Positions 29,046 through 38,715 of a stretch of 40,215 nucleotides of DNA are shown one piece after another. This stretch comes from Candidatus Omnitrophota bacterium (GTDB lineage: Bacteria; Omnitrophota; Gorgyraeia; Tantalellales; Tantalellaceae), in the NCBI GenBank assembly GCA_015233235.1, contig JADFYD010000004.1, positions 1 to 40,215 on the forward strand, given 5' to 3'. Numbering within the stretch: position 1 is the stretch's first letter; every line of letters starts with the position of its first letter. Made by a program: the position numbers and the translations under genes. Below the pieces are notes generated by a model. That model ran no database searches, was not told the DNA's origin, and worked only from the letters and a program-made list of their open reading frames with translations.

Positions 29046-30863
29046 ATGAAAACGTACATGCGATTTATAAAGCTCATGATGCCGCATTTCGGTATTTTTT
29101 CTGCCGCGATCCTGTGTATGCTGTTCTCGTCGCTTTTCAGCGCGTCACCCATGGGACTCATAATTCCGCTCATGGATAACATCATTTCGGGGAAAGCGAT
29201 AGCACTGCCGGCCAATACTTTCATCCCCGTCTTTGTGAGAGATCTGGTTTCCTGGATCAACGGCATGTCCCGCCTCAAGCTACTGAACCTGCTTACGCTC
29301 AGCATGGTTGGCATGTTCGTTTTTAACGGCATTTTTGTTTTTCTGCAGACCTACCTTATGAGCATGGTCAGCCAGAAAGTCGTGCGTGACGTACGCAACG
29401 CGATTTACAGTAAATTGCTGGATCTTTCCATGGATTTCTACGCTAATAATCCGACCGGCCAGCTTATGTCAAGGATCACGAACGACGCCGCTGTGATAAG
29501 GGACGCCATTTCAAGCGCGATAGCTGACACATTTTATATGCCTATACAAATAATCGTTTACGTGGGGATGCTGATAGGGATAAAAATGGTATTTGATATT
29601 CCTCTCACGCTGGTTTTGATCGCCGCGGTGATATTCCCGACCATTTTGTACCCGGTCATGAAAATAGGGAAAAAACTCCGGATGATCAGTAAAAAGTCAC
29701 AGGAAAAGATCGCCGATATCAACAATATGCTGCTCGAGACGATCTCAGGGATAAAGCTTGTGAAAGCCTTTAACATGGAAAATTACGAGAAAAAACGGTT
29801 CATGGCACATAACCAGGCTTATTACAAGCTGGACATGAAATCCATAAAACGCATGAAGATCATGAGCCCGCTGACCGAATCGGTGGCGGTCATTTGTACA
29901 GCCGTCATATTGTGGCTGGCGGGGAAAGACATCATTTCCGGAAGGTTGTCCGCCGGTGTTTTCGGTACTTTCATCGCGGCTGTTTTTTCACTGATGAAAC
30001 CGGTGAAGAACCTGTCGAGGGTGTATGGAACGAACCAGCAGGCGCTCGCCGCAGCGGAGAGGATATTTAACATAATCGACGCGCCGATCACGATAAAAGA
30101 TGACAAGGATGCAGTCGATCCGGAAAACTTCAAGAGCGATATCACTTTTGAAAATGTGCGTTTTAAATATACCCTGGGGAAGGAAGAAGTCCTAAAAGGA
30201 GTGAACCTGTCGATCCGGGAGGGTGAAATTGTCGCTCTCGTGGGTTCTTCCGGCGCGGGCAAGACGACGCTCGTGAACCTCATCCCGAGATTTTATGATC
30301 CCACTTCCGGGAAAATAACTATGGGTGGTGTGGATCTCGTAAAATTAAGAACACGGTTTATCAGGAAACAGATAGGGCTGGTCACGCAGGAAACTATCTT
30401 GTTCAACGATACATTGAAAGCCAACATTTGTTATGGTGATGAAAATATAGATATGGAAAGGCTGAAAAAAGTTTCAGAAATTGCCAATGTGCATATGTTC
30501 ATCAAGGATCTGCCCAACGGGTATGATACGGTGATAGGCGAAAGAGGGGCCCAGATATCCGGCGGACAGAGGCAGCGAATAGCCCTGGCCAGGGCGCTAT
30601 ACAAGAATCCCCCCGTATTGATATTGGACGAAGCCACGTCACAGCTGGATACAGAGAATGAAAAACTCGTTCAGGAAGCCATAAACAAGTCCATGGAAGG
30701 AAGGACCGTGGTCGCTATCGCCCATCGGTTAAGTACGATCACGCACGCCAACCGCATAATAGTCATGGACCAGGGCCGCATTATCGATATAGGGACTCAT
30801 AAAGAACTCCTCGTCAAAAGCCCCATTTACAAGAGGCTGTACGAGCTTCAATTCGCGGTATAG
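29046..30863 (+). CDS. msbA: MsbA-like lipid A export ABC transporter (permease/ATPase)
   Basis: ABC TM region; GSSGAGKTTLVNLIPRFYDP; ISGGQRQRIALARALYKNPPVLILDEATSQLD; next to lpxB. Confidence 0.88.
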   Translation: MKTYMRFIKLMMPHFGIFSAAILCMLFSSLFSASPMGLIIPLMDNIISGKAIALPANTFIPVFVRDLVSWINGMSRLKLLNLLTLSMVGMFVFNGIFVFLQTYLMSMVSQKVVRDVRNAIYSKLLDLSMDFYANNPTGQLMSRITNDAAVIRDAISSAIADTFYMPIQIIVYVGMLIGIKMVFDIPLTLVLIAAVIFPTILYPVMKIGKKLRMISKKSQEKIADINNMLLETISGIKLVKAFNMENYEKKRFMAHNQAYYKLDMKSIKRMKIMSPLTESVAVICTAVILWLAGKDIISGRLSAGVFGTFIAAVFSLMKPVKNLSRVYGTNQQALAAAERIFNIIDAPITIKDDKDAVDPENFKSDITFENVRFKYTLGKEEVLKGVNLSIREGEIVALVGSSGAGKTTLVNLIPRFYDPTSGKITMGGVDLVKLRTRFIRKQIGLVTQETILFNDTLKANICYGDENIDMERLKKVSEIANVHMFIKDLPNGYDTVIGERGAQISGGQRQRIALARALYKNPPVLILDEATSQLDTENEKLVQEAINKSMEGRTVVAIAHRLSTITHANRIIVMDQGRIIDIGTHKELLVKSPIYKRLYELQFAV

Positions 30864-30890
30864 GGTTGCCCTCAATTCAACAGAAAACAC

Positions 30891-30918
30891 TTGCAATTAT
30901 CCGTATTTTGAATATAAT
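30891..30918 (+). promoter_or_regulatory. sigma70-type promoter upstream of rpsB
   Basis: TTGCAA (30891-30896), 16-bp spacer, TATAAT (30913-30918). Confidence 0.6.
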
Positions 30919-31059
30919 ACTGCTTCAGCCCTTAACCGGTAAAAAACAGGGTCAGGGGTGGGTTTTGTTCAAAAGGATGCGTCTAGTGGATGTATCTTGT
31001 TTTCTTTTATGGCGTTATGAAAAAATAAGCAGCGGGTCTTAACGGGAGGAAGTTATTTT

Positions 31060-31974
31060 ATGGCAGTAAATACGGAAGTTTTAAAGTCTTTGCTTGAGAA
31101 CGGAGTGCATTTCGGCCACCAGGCAAGCAAATGGAACCCCAAAATGAAGAGATTTATTTTTGGGAAGAAAAGCGGAATATACATAATAGACCTTGAAAGC
31201 ACCGAAAAAGCGCTTCAAAAAGCCTGTGATTTTCTGCAAGGGCTGGCCAGGAGCGGCAAAAAAATACTCTTTGTCGGCACGAAAAAGCAGGCAAAACAAG
31301 TCGTAAAAGAAGAAGCCGAACGCACCGGAATGTTCTATGTAGACGAACGCTGGCTCGGCGGCTGTCTCACTAATTTCGGTACGATACGTAAAAGCATTTC
31401 GAGGCTCGATTACCTCGAAAATATAAAGAAAAGCGAAACATACTCTTCTCTCGCGAAAAAGGAAAAAGTTAAGATGGACAGGGAAGAAGAAAAACTGAAG
31501 AAAAATCTTCTCGGCATCAGGCACATGGACAAACTTCCCGGCGCCGTGATAATAATAGATTCCGAGGATGAGAAAATAGCGGTGTTTGAAGCGAAAAAAC
31601 TCGAGATACCGGTAGTGGCGCTTCTTGACACGAACTGCGATCCGGACCTGGTAAACTATCCTATTCCGGGCAACGACGACGCGATCAGGTCCATAAAGTA
31701 CATATGCTCTTCCTTGGCCAACGCGATCCTGAAAGGCAGCGGCGAATTCGCCGCGGGCACGTTCAAGAAAGAAGCGAAGCCCGAGCAGGAAGAGGCAAAG
31801 AAAGAACCCGCCGAAAAAAAAGAGATAAAACCGGCTGAGAATATCGTCAAGGTCGAGAAAACCCAGAAAGTCGAGAAAACGGAGCCGGCCAAAGACGAGA
31901 AGCTTGTGAAAAACGCCAAAAAACCCGCGAAAGAAGCGAAAGACCCCGTTGACGGGGACATAAGTTTGGGATAA
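31060..31974 (+). CDS. rpsB: 30S ribosomal protein S2 with charged C-terminal extension
   Basis: LLENGVHFGHQASKWNPKMKRFIFG; FVGTKKQAK; WLGGCLTNF; Lys/Glu/Pro-rich tail. Confidence 0.97.
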   Translation: MAVNTEVLKSLLENGVHFGHQASKWNPKMKRFIFGKKSGIYIIDLESTEKALQKACDFLQGLARSGKKILFVGTKKQAKQVVKEEAERTGMFYVDERWLGGCLTNFGTIRKSISRLDYLENIKKSETYSSLAKKEKVKMDREEEKLKKNLLGIRHMDKLPGAVIIIDSEDEKIAVFEAKKLEIPVVALLDTNCDPDLVNYPIPGNDDAIRSIKYICSSLANAILKGSGEFAAGTFKKEAKPEQEEAKKEPAEKKEIKPAENIVKVEKTQKVEKTEPAKDEKLVKNAKKPAKEAKDPVDGDISLG

Positions 31975-32029
31975 GCATTGAACTTAAGCCTTCAGAATAG
32001 GAACATCTCGCGTAAAAGGAGAGAGTAAA

Positions 32030-32620
32030 ATGAGCGAATTAGATGCAGTGAAAACACTTCGGTTCAAAACTTCGGCCGGCATGATGGAATGTAAAGAGGC
32101 GCTTAAAGAATCCGGCGGCGATATGGATAAAGCCGTGGAGATACTGAGAAAAAAAGGCGTCGCTAAAGCTGCGAAGAAAGCCTCAAGGATAGCCGGAGAG
32201 GGTATGGTGGAATGTTATATCCACACGGGAAACAAGATCGGCGTTCTGGTAGAGGTCAATTGCGAGACCGATTTTGTGGCCAGAAATGAAGACTTCAAAA
32301 AGGCCGTCAAAGAGATAGCCATGCAGGTTGCGGCGGTGAGCCCGACGTATGTTTCGAGAGAGGACGTGCCGGAAGAGGTAAAAGAAAAAGAGAAAAGCCT
32401 CTACAGCGACCAGGTCAAAGGTAAACCGGCGAACATCGTCGAGAAGATCCTCGAGGGCAAACTGGATAAATTTTATTCGGATGTGTGTCTCTTAGAGCAG
32501 GCGTACATAAAAAACCCCGATATAAAAGTTAAGGATTTTGTTACCGAGCTTGTCGGTAAAATAGGCGAGAATATCGTTATAAAGAGATTTACGAGGTTCG
32601 AGGTCGGAGAACAAAAATAA
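32030..32620 (+). CDS. tsf: Elongation factor Ts
   Basis: VKTLRFKTSAGMMECKEALKES; CETDFVARNEDFK. Confidence 0.97.
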   Translation: MSELDAVKTLRFKTSAGMMECKEALKESGGDMDKAVEILRKKGVAKAAKKASRIAGEGMVECYIHTGNKIGVLVEVNCETDFVARNEDFKKAVKEIAMQVAAVSPTYVSREDVPEEVKEKEKSLYSDQVKGKPANIVEKILEGKLDKFYSDVCLLEQAYIKNPDIKVKDFVTELVGKIGENIVIKRFTRFEVGEQK

Positions 32621-33352
<732 letters not shown>

Positions 33353-33360
33353 GTGGTATT

Positions 33361-33921
33361 ATGGCAGAAGTTGAAAAACTGAAAAAAGAGACCGATGTCA
33401 AAATGCATGCTGCGCTCGAATCCATAAAAAAACATTTTTCCAATATCAGGACTTCGAGAGCGCATCCGAGCCTTGTAGAGGATATCAAGGTGGACTATTA
33501 CGGCACCATGATGATCCTGAAACAGCTGGCTAATATTTCCGCGGCGGACGCGAGAATGCTGGTAATACAGCCGTGGGATAAGGGAGCGATAGCGGCCATC
33601 GAAAAAGGCATACTCGCCTCTGACCTTGGCGTTACACCCGTGATCGACGGTAATGCCATAAGGATCAGCTTGCCGCCTCTTACGCAGGACAGGCGGAATG
33701 AACTGGCTAAAGTGCTGGGTAAAATAGCCGAAGAAGGCCGGGTGTCAGTACGGAACACCCGTCATGAGTCCAATGACAAGACTACGTCTCTCGAAAAAGA
33801 TAAACTGATCTCTGAGGACGACAAATTCCATCTGAAAGACGAAGTACAGAAAATGACCGATAAGTACATAAAACTTATCGACGAAGAATTGAAGAAGAAA
33901 CAGCAGGAAGTAACGCAGTAA
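33361..33921 (+). CDS. frr: Ribosome recycling factor
   Basis: SNIRTSRAHPSLVEDIKVDYYG; IRISLPPLTQDRRNELAK; ATG at 33361 after GGGAGGTG. Confidence 0.97.
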   Translation: MAEVEKLKKETDVKMHAALESIKKHFSNIRTSRAHPSLVEDIKVDYYGTMMILKQLANISAADARMLVIQPWDKGAIAAIEKGILASDLGVTPVIDGNAIRISLPPLTQDRRNELAKVLGKIAEEGRVSVRNTRHESNDKTTSLEKDKLISEDDKFHLKDEVQKMTDKYIKLIDEELKKKQQEVTQ

Positions 33922-33931
33922 AAATCTTAAC

Positions 33932-34007
33932 GGGCCGCTAGCTCATCAGGTAGAGCACCACACTTTTAATGTGGTTGTGGAAGGTTCGAGACCTTCGCGG
34001 CTCACCA
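33932..34007 (+). tRNA. tRNA-Lys (anticodon TTT), encoded CCA
   Basis: GGGCCGC/GCGGCTC acceptor; anticodon arm CCACACTTTTAATGTGG; GGTTCGAGACC T-arm; ACCA end. Confidence 0.96.
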
Positions 34008-34065
34008 GTCAAAAAAGAAAAGCCTTTCCGTGTAATTACGGGAGGGCTTTTCTTTTTTGACTGGT
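34004..34065 (+). terminator. Long perfect hairpin starting at the tRNA-Lys discriminator; probable bidirectional terminator
   Basis: ACCAGTCAAAAAAGAAAAGCC (34004-34024) and exact reverse complement GGCTTTTCTTTTTTGACTGGT (34045-34065); inner CCGTGTAATTACGG. Confidence 0.85.
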
Positions 34066-34229
34066 CAACAGGAAGGGCTCGAAGTGAGCTGCCGAACCTT
34101 TAATCTAGGGAGTTGCGACTAAAGGGAGCAACGACTACAAATGAGGCAGCGAGTGGCCGACCGGAGTCCCGCAATGTTTTTTGACGAGCGGCAGCGAGGA
34201 ACAAAAACATGTTTGCGGGACGTAGGCGC

Positions 34230-34252
34230 CGAGACCTTCGCGGCTCACCAGT
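34230..34252 (+). repeat. Duplicate of the tRNA-Lys 3' end (att-like direct repeat)
   Basis: CGAGACCTTCGCGGCTCACCAGT identical to 33987-34009. Confidence 0.9.
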
Positions 34253-34308
34253 TCCAAACAAAAAAGCCCTTCATGAGTAAGATCATGGAGGGCTTTTTTG
34301 TTTGGAAC
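34251..34308 (+). terminator. Second long perfect hairpin after the duplicated tRNA end
   Basis: GTTCCAAACAAAAAAGCCCT (34251-34270) / AGGGCTTTTTTGTTTGGAAC (34289-34308). Confidence 0.85.
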
Positions 34309-34313
34309 AGAGC

Positions 34314-34397
34314 ATTAGAAATTTGAAATTAGAAATTAGATGAAATCGGAAATAAGAAAATTTCTAATGCGGTCAAATTTCTAATCTCTAATTTCTT
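34314..34397. repeat. 84-bp period-7 (CTAATTT) inverted array
   Basis: ATTAGAA ATTTGAA ATTAGAA ATTAGAT ... CAAATTT CTAATCT CTAATTT; near-identical to the array at 14970-14995. Confidence 0.85.
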
Positions 34398-34533
34398 GGC
34401 ACTTACCACAGTAATTATAAAACGCTCAAACAAAACCCTCCATGTAGGCATAACAACAAACCTTACAGATAGACTCGCCCGCCACAACAACGGCAAAGCC
34501 AGTGAAGCTCCACGGCAAGGCGAATCATTGTGA
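34396..34533 (+). pseudogene. Decayed GIY-YIG endonuclease-like gene fragment
   Basis: Translation VIIKRSNKTLHVGITTNLTDRLARHNNGKASE...*; resembles YIVKCKDGTLYTGITTDISERIDRHNRKKASKYTR of the intact gene at 38716; no start codon in frame, truncated. Confidence 0.75.
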
Positions 34534-34563
34534 TAATACGGTTAGTTATGTAGGCCGTGGAGC
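34507..34563. repeat. 10-bp perfect inverted repeat
   Basis: GCTCCACGGC (34507-34516) / GCCGTGGAGC (34554-34563). Confidence 0.7.
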
Positions 34564-34573
34564 GGAATCCTGA

Positions 34574-34620
34574 GCCAGAAAACCATTATTTTGGAGCATT
34601 CACTGACGTGGTTTTCTGGC
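34574..34620. repeat. 12-bp perfect inverted repeat
   Basis: GCCAGAAAACCA (34574-34585) / TGGTTTTCTGGC (34609-34620). Confidence 0.75.
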
Positions 34621-34679
34621 GAACGGGCAAATACACAATAGGCCGCACTCCGGTCAAGCTGGCTTAATCTAATTTTAAC

Positions 34680-34725
34680 TTGCAAACTTTACAAAATATG
34701 ATATACTTTATCTAAATGTAAAGTT
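34680..34725 (+). promoter_or_regulatory. Promoter with candidate operator for the XRE-ImmA/PIN operon
   Basis: TTGCAA-16 bp-TATACT (34680-34707); flanking 9-bp inverted repeat AACTTTACA (34685-34693)/TGTAAAGTT (34717-34725). Confidence 0.6.
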
Positions 34726-34745
34726 ATACAAACTGGGGGTATAAC

Positions 34746-35852
34746 ATGAAAGAAAACAAAATAGCCGTCAATCTTAAGAGAATTCGTATCGCCCGAGGGC
34801 TAACTATGGAAAAGGCAGCAGAGGCAGCCGGGATAAGCAGGATGGCGTATCACAATATTGAAAAGGGTATAGCAGAACCGCGTGTCAGTAATCTACAGAA
34901 GTTAGCCGGGGCATTAGGGGTAAAAGTATTTGATCTTGCGAGGGCTGTGCCGGAGTTACGAAGTGTAAGGTTTCGCGCGCTTAAGTGGAAAACCAACAAG
35001 GCGAAAGCACAGAGGGAAGAGATAAAGAATGAGGTCGCTTTGTGGATGCGCGATTTTAAGGAACTGGAGAATACGCTTGCCGATAAAAAGAAGGAGAAAT
35101 TCATAGGTCTTACGAGAAAAGAAAATAAAGGGGTTATCTCGCCTCAGGAAGCCGCAAAAGAATCAAGAAAGTTATTTGGGCTGAGCGAGGATGAGATAAT
35201 AACCGATATCTGCGGTTTAGTCGAATCGGCCGGTATAAAGCTTCACTTTATAGATATGGGATTAGATAATATATCCGGACTTTCCGTGAACGATGATGAG
35301 CTCGGAGCGGCGATTATTGTTAATACTTACGCAGCTAAGACCACGGAACGCAAAATATTTACTATCGCGCATGAGTTAGGACACATAGTTATGCACCCCA
35401 CTTCTTTTAATGATGACGATATTGAGGTAGAGGAAGATGAAAAAGAAGCCAACATGTTCGCCGGGTATTTTCTTATGCCTAAAGAAGCGTTTTACAAGAG
35501 GCTGGATGAGGTGAAGGGACTTGATCTGGTTGACGCGATACTTCATGTCAAAAGGATCTTCAAGGTGAGCTATGAGGCGGTATTACACCGTTTGGTTGAC
35601 GAAAAACTATATAGCGGCGAAATATGGGAACAATTCCGCGCCAGATACAAAAGGAGATATAACTTCGATTTTAAAGGACATAAAGAACCGGTGCCACTCG
35701 AGGCTATTGATTGCATCGAAGATCGCCTGGGTCGACTGGTGCGGGAGGCATACGAAAAAGAATTGATCTCGATGTCACGCGCCGCGGAGATCCTGGGGAA
35801 AAGCGTCACCGAGATGAGAGACCTGGTCAACGGATGGATGGCGGTGAAATGA
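34746..35852 (+). CDS. XRE-family HTH / ImmA-IrrE (COG2856-type) metallopeptidase
   Basis: N-terminal HTH (NLKRIRIARGLTMEKAAEAAGISRMAYHNIEKGIAEP); HEXXH motif FTIAHELGHIVMH; EKEANMFAGYFLMP. Confidence 0.92.
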   Translation: MKENKIAVNLKRIRIARGLTMEKAAEAAGISRMAYHNIEKGIAEPRVSNLQKLAGALGVKVFDLARAVPELRSVRFRALKWKTNKAKAQREEIKNEVALWMRDFKELENTLADKKKEKFIGLTRKENKGVISPQEAAKESRKLFGLSEDEIITDICGLVESAGIKLHFIDMGLDNISGLSVNDDELGAAIIVNTYAAKTTERKIFTIAHELGHIVMHPTSFNDDDIEVEEDEKEANMFAGYFLMPKEAFYKRLDEVKGLDLVDAILHVKRIFKVSYEAVLHRLVDEKLYSGEIWEQFRARYKRRYNFDFKGHKEPVPLEAIDCIEDRLGRLVREAYEKELISMSRAAEILGKSVTEMRDLVNGWMAVK

Positions 35853-36340
35853 AGCGGATCGTTATCTGTGACGCGAACATACTTATAGATTATGCTAAGG
35901 CCAATAGGAAAATTATCAGCCTGATGTCAGAGCATTTATATGAAGTATGGGTTCCGTCACCGGTATGGGAGGAAGTAAAAGATCTATCAGACGAAGACGC
36001 AAAGACATTGGGCATCAATATCGCCGAGCCGACCTTGGCTCAAACTTATGAAGCTGCTGATATGCATGGGGGTGGTCTTTCCGGTGAGGACAACATGTGC
36101 TTCATCATGGCTCGGGATGAAAAGGCGATCTGCGCGACAAATGAGAAGACGCTACGGAAGAAATGCGAGGATAATGGCATTGAGGTATTGTGGGGCTTAC
36201 GGATCATGATCCAGTTATGCGAAATTGGTGAATTGACGGTAGAGGCCGCCATAAAGACGGCCGAGAAAGTGGTTAAAATGAATCCCAGAATAACACCCAA
36301 AGTGGTTAGCGATTTTATCGAGAAAGTGAGAAAAGTTTGA
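35849..36340 (+). CDS. PIN-domain-like predicted RNase (toxin-like)
   Basis: VICDANILIDYAK; WVPSPVWEEVKDL; GEDNMCFIMARDEKAICATNEKTLRKKC; ATGA overlap with the upstream gene; ATG at 35849 preferred over 35711. Confidence 0.82.
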   Translation: MKRIVICDANILIDYAKANRKIISLMSEHLYEVWVPSPVWEEVKDLSDEDAKTLGINIAEPTLAQTYEAADMHGGGLSGEDNMCFIMARDEKAICATNEKTLRKKCEDNGIEVLWGLRIMIQLCEIGELTVEAAIKTAEKVVKMNPRITPKVVSDFIEKVRKV

Positions 36341-36411
36341 GGGATCGGAGATATCCCCAAAATGTCCAGCTCGGAGCAGGCGGACATTTCTAATTTCCCG
36401 ACATATCGCGC

Positions 36412-37977
36412 TTATTTAAGCTTAAAAACCAGCAGCGTAAAATCGTCGAATTGCAGGCAGGACCCGGCGAAAGCGAAAGCTTTTGTCTTGATAATATCCG
36501 CTATTTGCTGACTTGAAAAGTCATGATTTGTAATAATTATCTCTATGAGCGCTTCAATGCCGAACATTTCTTTTTGCGAATTCATCATTTCTACGACGCC
36601 GTCCGTATAAAAAACCACCATGTCGCCGCTGGACATATTGATCGTGTCCTCCGCGTACTCTTGTCCGGGCAGCATGCCGATCGGAATACCGTGCGCCTTA
36701 AGAAGGGATACCGTGCCGAGCTTTCGATCGTAGTATATGGGAGGATTGTGTCCGGCGTTACAGTAGCGGAACGCCCAGTTCTCTCTGTCGAAAATACCGT
36801 AGAAAAGCGTGACGAACATGGCGGCCGAATCATTTACGTCTTTTATGACCATGTCATTTGTCATCCGTATAACTTTGGAGGGGGAGAGTTCCTGTGTGGT
36901 CAAAACCTTAAGTATGCTTTTTGAATTGGTCATGAAAAGAGAGCTATTTATGCCCTTGCCGGCGGCATCGGCTATGATGAAACCTATGTTACGCCCGTCA
37001 CGGTTCATGTAGTCGAAGTAATCTCCGCCGACCTGGAGTGCCGGAAGACTCATGCCGGCCAGGTCTATCTCGTCCACATCCAATTTAAAATGCGGCAGCA
37101 TGGCCTTCTGCATTTCGGCTGCGATCTCGATGTCACGTTTAAGGCGTTCTTTTTCTTTTGTAGTTTTTGTAAGCGCGTCGATATAACGCTTGAGGGAATG
37201 AGCCATACTGTCAAAGCTCTCGGCGAGCATCCCGAATTCGTCGCCCGCCTTAAGGCCCATTTTGTGGTCGAGGTTGCCGGCGCCTATCTCTTTTATCCCT
37301 TTGAGTAAAATATTTAGAGGTTTAGTAAGCCACCATGAAACTATTTTGCCAAGCGCGACAGAAAGCAATGTGCCTATTATAAAAAGGAAGACAGCATTGT
37401 AAAACACCGTCTTTCTCATCGCGTCTATGGTTTGGGCCGAAATATCTATTCCGAGGATACCAAATTGTTTTCCGGACGCCTCGCGGAGAGGAGCATATCC
37501 GCTTAGCCACCAGCCCCATTTATCCTGTGATACCTCGCGGTCGGCAGTCGCCTTGTTTTCCCGGAATGCTTTTGTCAATTCTGGGAAAGTCCCGGTAGCG
37601 TACTCCTCGCCGCAAGCTACCGGGCTTTTTGGGTCGGCATTAGCGATGAACTTCATGACACCAGGCTTATCGCCCGGGACCAGCAGGTACACATCTGATA
37701 TTTCGTAGTGGACATCCATGATCCTGCGGAGGGAACCGACAAGCTCGGCATAAAGCGGTTTTTCCATACTGGAGCGGACAGGGGCAATGCTCAAAACTTT
37801 TTCAGGCGCTATCGTTTGGACCGCTATAGATGCCAGTTGAACCAGCCTTGTTCTAAGCGCTTCTTTCTGAGCTAAAACGGCTTTTTGGTACAGATTGAAC
37901 ACCAGATAGAAGGAAAGGAGGGTATAGACCGAAAAAAATACAAGTACTATCTTAGTCTTAAAATGTATTTTCGGCAT
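36412..37977 (-). CDS. Membrane sensor PP2C-type (SpoIIE/RsbU) serine phosphatase with HAMP domain
   Basis: TM-extracytoplasmic-TM; HAMP-like KPLNILLKGIKEIGAGNLDHKM; EIAAEMQKAMLPH; GGDYFDYM; IIADAAGKGINSSLFM; FYTDGVVEMMN. Confidence 0.9.
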   Translation of the reverse strand: MPKIHFKTKIVLVFFSVYTLLSFYLVFNLYQKAVLAQKEALRTRLVQLASIAVQTIAPEKVLSIAPVRSSMEKPLYAELVGSLRRIMDVHYEISDVYLLVPGDKPGVMKFIANADPKSPVACGEEYATGTFPELTKAFRENKATADREVSQDKWGWWLSGYAPLREASGKQFGILGIDISAQTIDAMRKTVFYNAVFLFIIGTLLSVALGKIVSWWLTKPLNILLKGIKEIGAGNLDHKMGLKAGDEFGMLAESFDSMAHSLKRYIDALTKTTKEKERLKRDIEIAAEMQKAMLPHFKLDVDEIDLAGMSLPALQVGGDYFDYMNRDGRNIGFIIADAAGKGINSSLFMTNSKSILKVLTTQELSPSKVIRMTNDMVIKDVNDSAAMFVTLFYGIFDRENWAFRYCNAGHNPPIYYDRKLGTVSLLKAHGIPIGMLPGQEYAEDTINMSSGDMVVFYTDGVVEMMNSQKEMFGIEALIEIIITNHDFSSQQIADIIKTKAFAFAGSCLQFDDFTLLVFKLK

Positions 37978-37991
37978 ACCCCCCCTGAACT

Positions 37992-38582
37992 CTATCTACC
38001 GTACATTTCTTTCAACTGCTTTATTTTCGGGAATTCCGCATAATATTCTCCCTGTGGTCCCGTAAAGCCGGAGCCGGAGCGCGTCAGCGTAATAGGAGTG
38101 TAGCCACCCTTATAATTGGGGACGTTGACCGTAAAGCTTTCCCCTTGCGCGGCCGGTTGCGCGGCGTTCACACTTTCTTGAGGAGCCGCCGGTTGAGTTT
38201 GCTGGATCACTACCGGCATAGGCTCGACAAGAGCGGCTGGTACCGGCGCGGGAGCCGGAACGACAACATAGCCGGCAGGACACGGTCTGTAGTAGATACC
38301 GTCATAGTAGTAATATGGAACGCCCCCGACATATACAGTAGTGTAATAAGGCGGAAGGGACGCCGCTATGGCGCCAACTGCCAAGGCCGTAATTCCTACG
38401 TCGAACCAGAACCAGCTGCTATTGTGCCAACGGCCTCCGTGCCAGTAATATCTGTCGCCATGTCCGCCGCCGTGCCCGCCATGGCCGCCCCATGCGTACA
38501 CGTCCCTGGAAGATACTGCAAGGGCCAGAGCGGCCGCGACCAGTATCAGCAAAACTTTATTTTTTAGAATATTGTTACCCAT
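37992..38582 (-). CDS. Exported Gly/His/Tyr-rich protein (DUF6515-like)
   Basis: Signal peptide; WGGHGGHGGGHGDRYYWHGGRWH; VYVGGVPYYYYDGIYYRPCPAGYVVV. Confidence 0.65.
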   Translation of the reverse strand: MGNNILKNKVLLILVAAALALAVSSRDVYAWGGHGGHGGGHGDRYYWHGGRWHNSSWFWFDVGITALAVGAIAASLPPYYTTVYVGGVPYYYYDGIYYRPCPAGYVVVPAPAPVPAALVEPMPVVIQQTQPAAPQESVNAAQPAAQGESFTVNVPNYKGGYTPITLTRSGSGFTGPQGEYYAEFPKIKQLKEMYGR

Positions 38583-38715
38583 AGTGTACCTCCTCCTTTT
38601 GCATTACCATTATACAACAAAACCGCCAAAATAATATTTACGTTTGTGATATTTACCTCGCTTAATTAGACGGCACGGACCGCCAAAAAGTTCCATTATG
38701 TGTTATACTTGCTCC

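Noticed and set aside
34141-34326. 61-aa + ORF between tRNA-Lys and the repeats
   Set aside because: Translates palindromes and the duplicated tRNA end; no coding character.
34507-34620. Integron attC site
   Set aside because: Palindromic but no convincing RYYYAAC/GTTRRRY pair and no integron integrase or cassette array.
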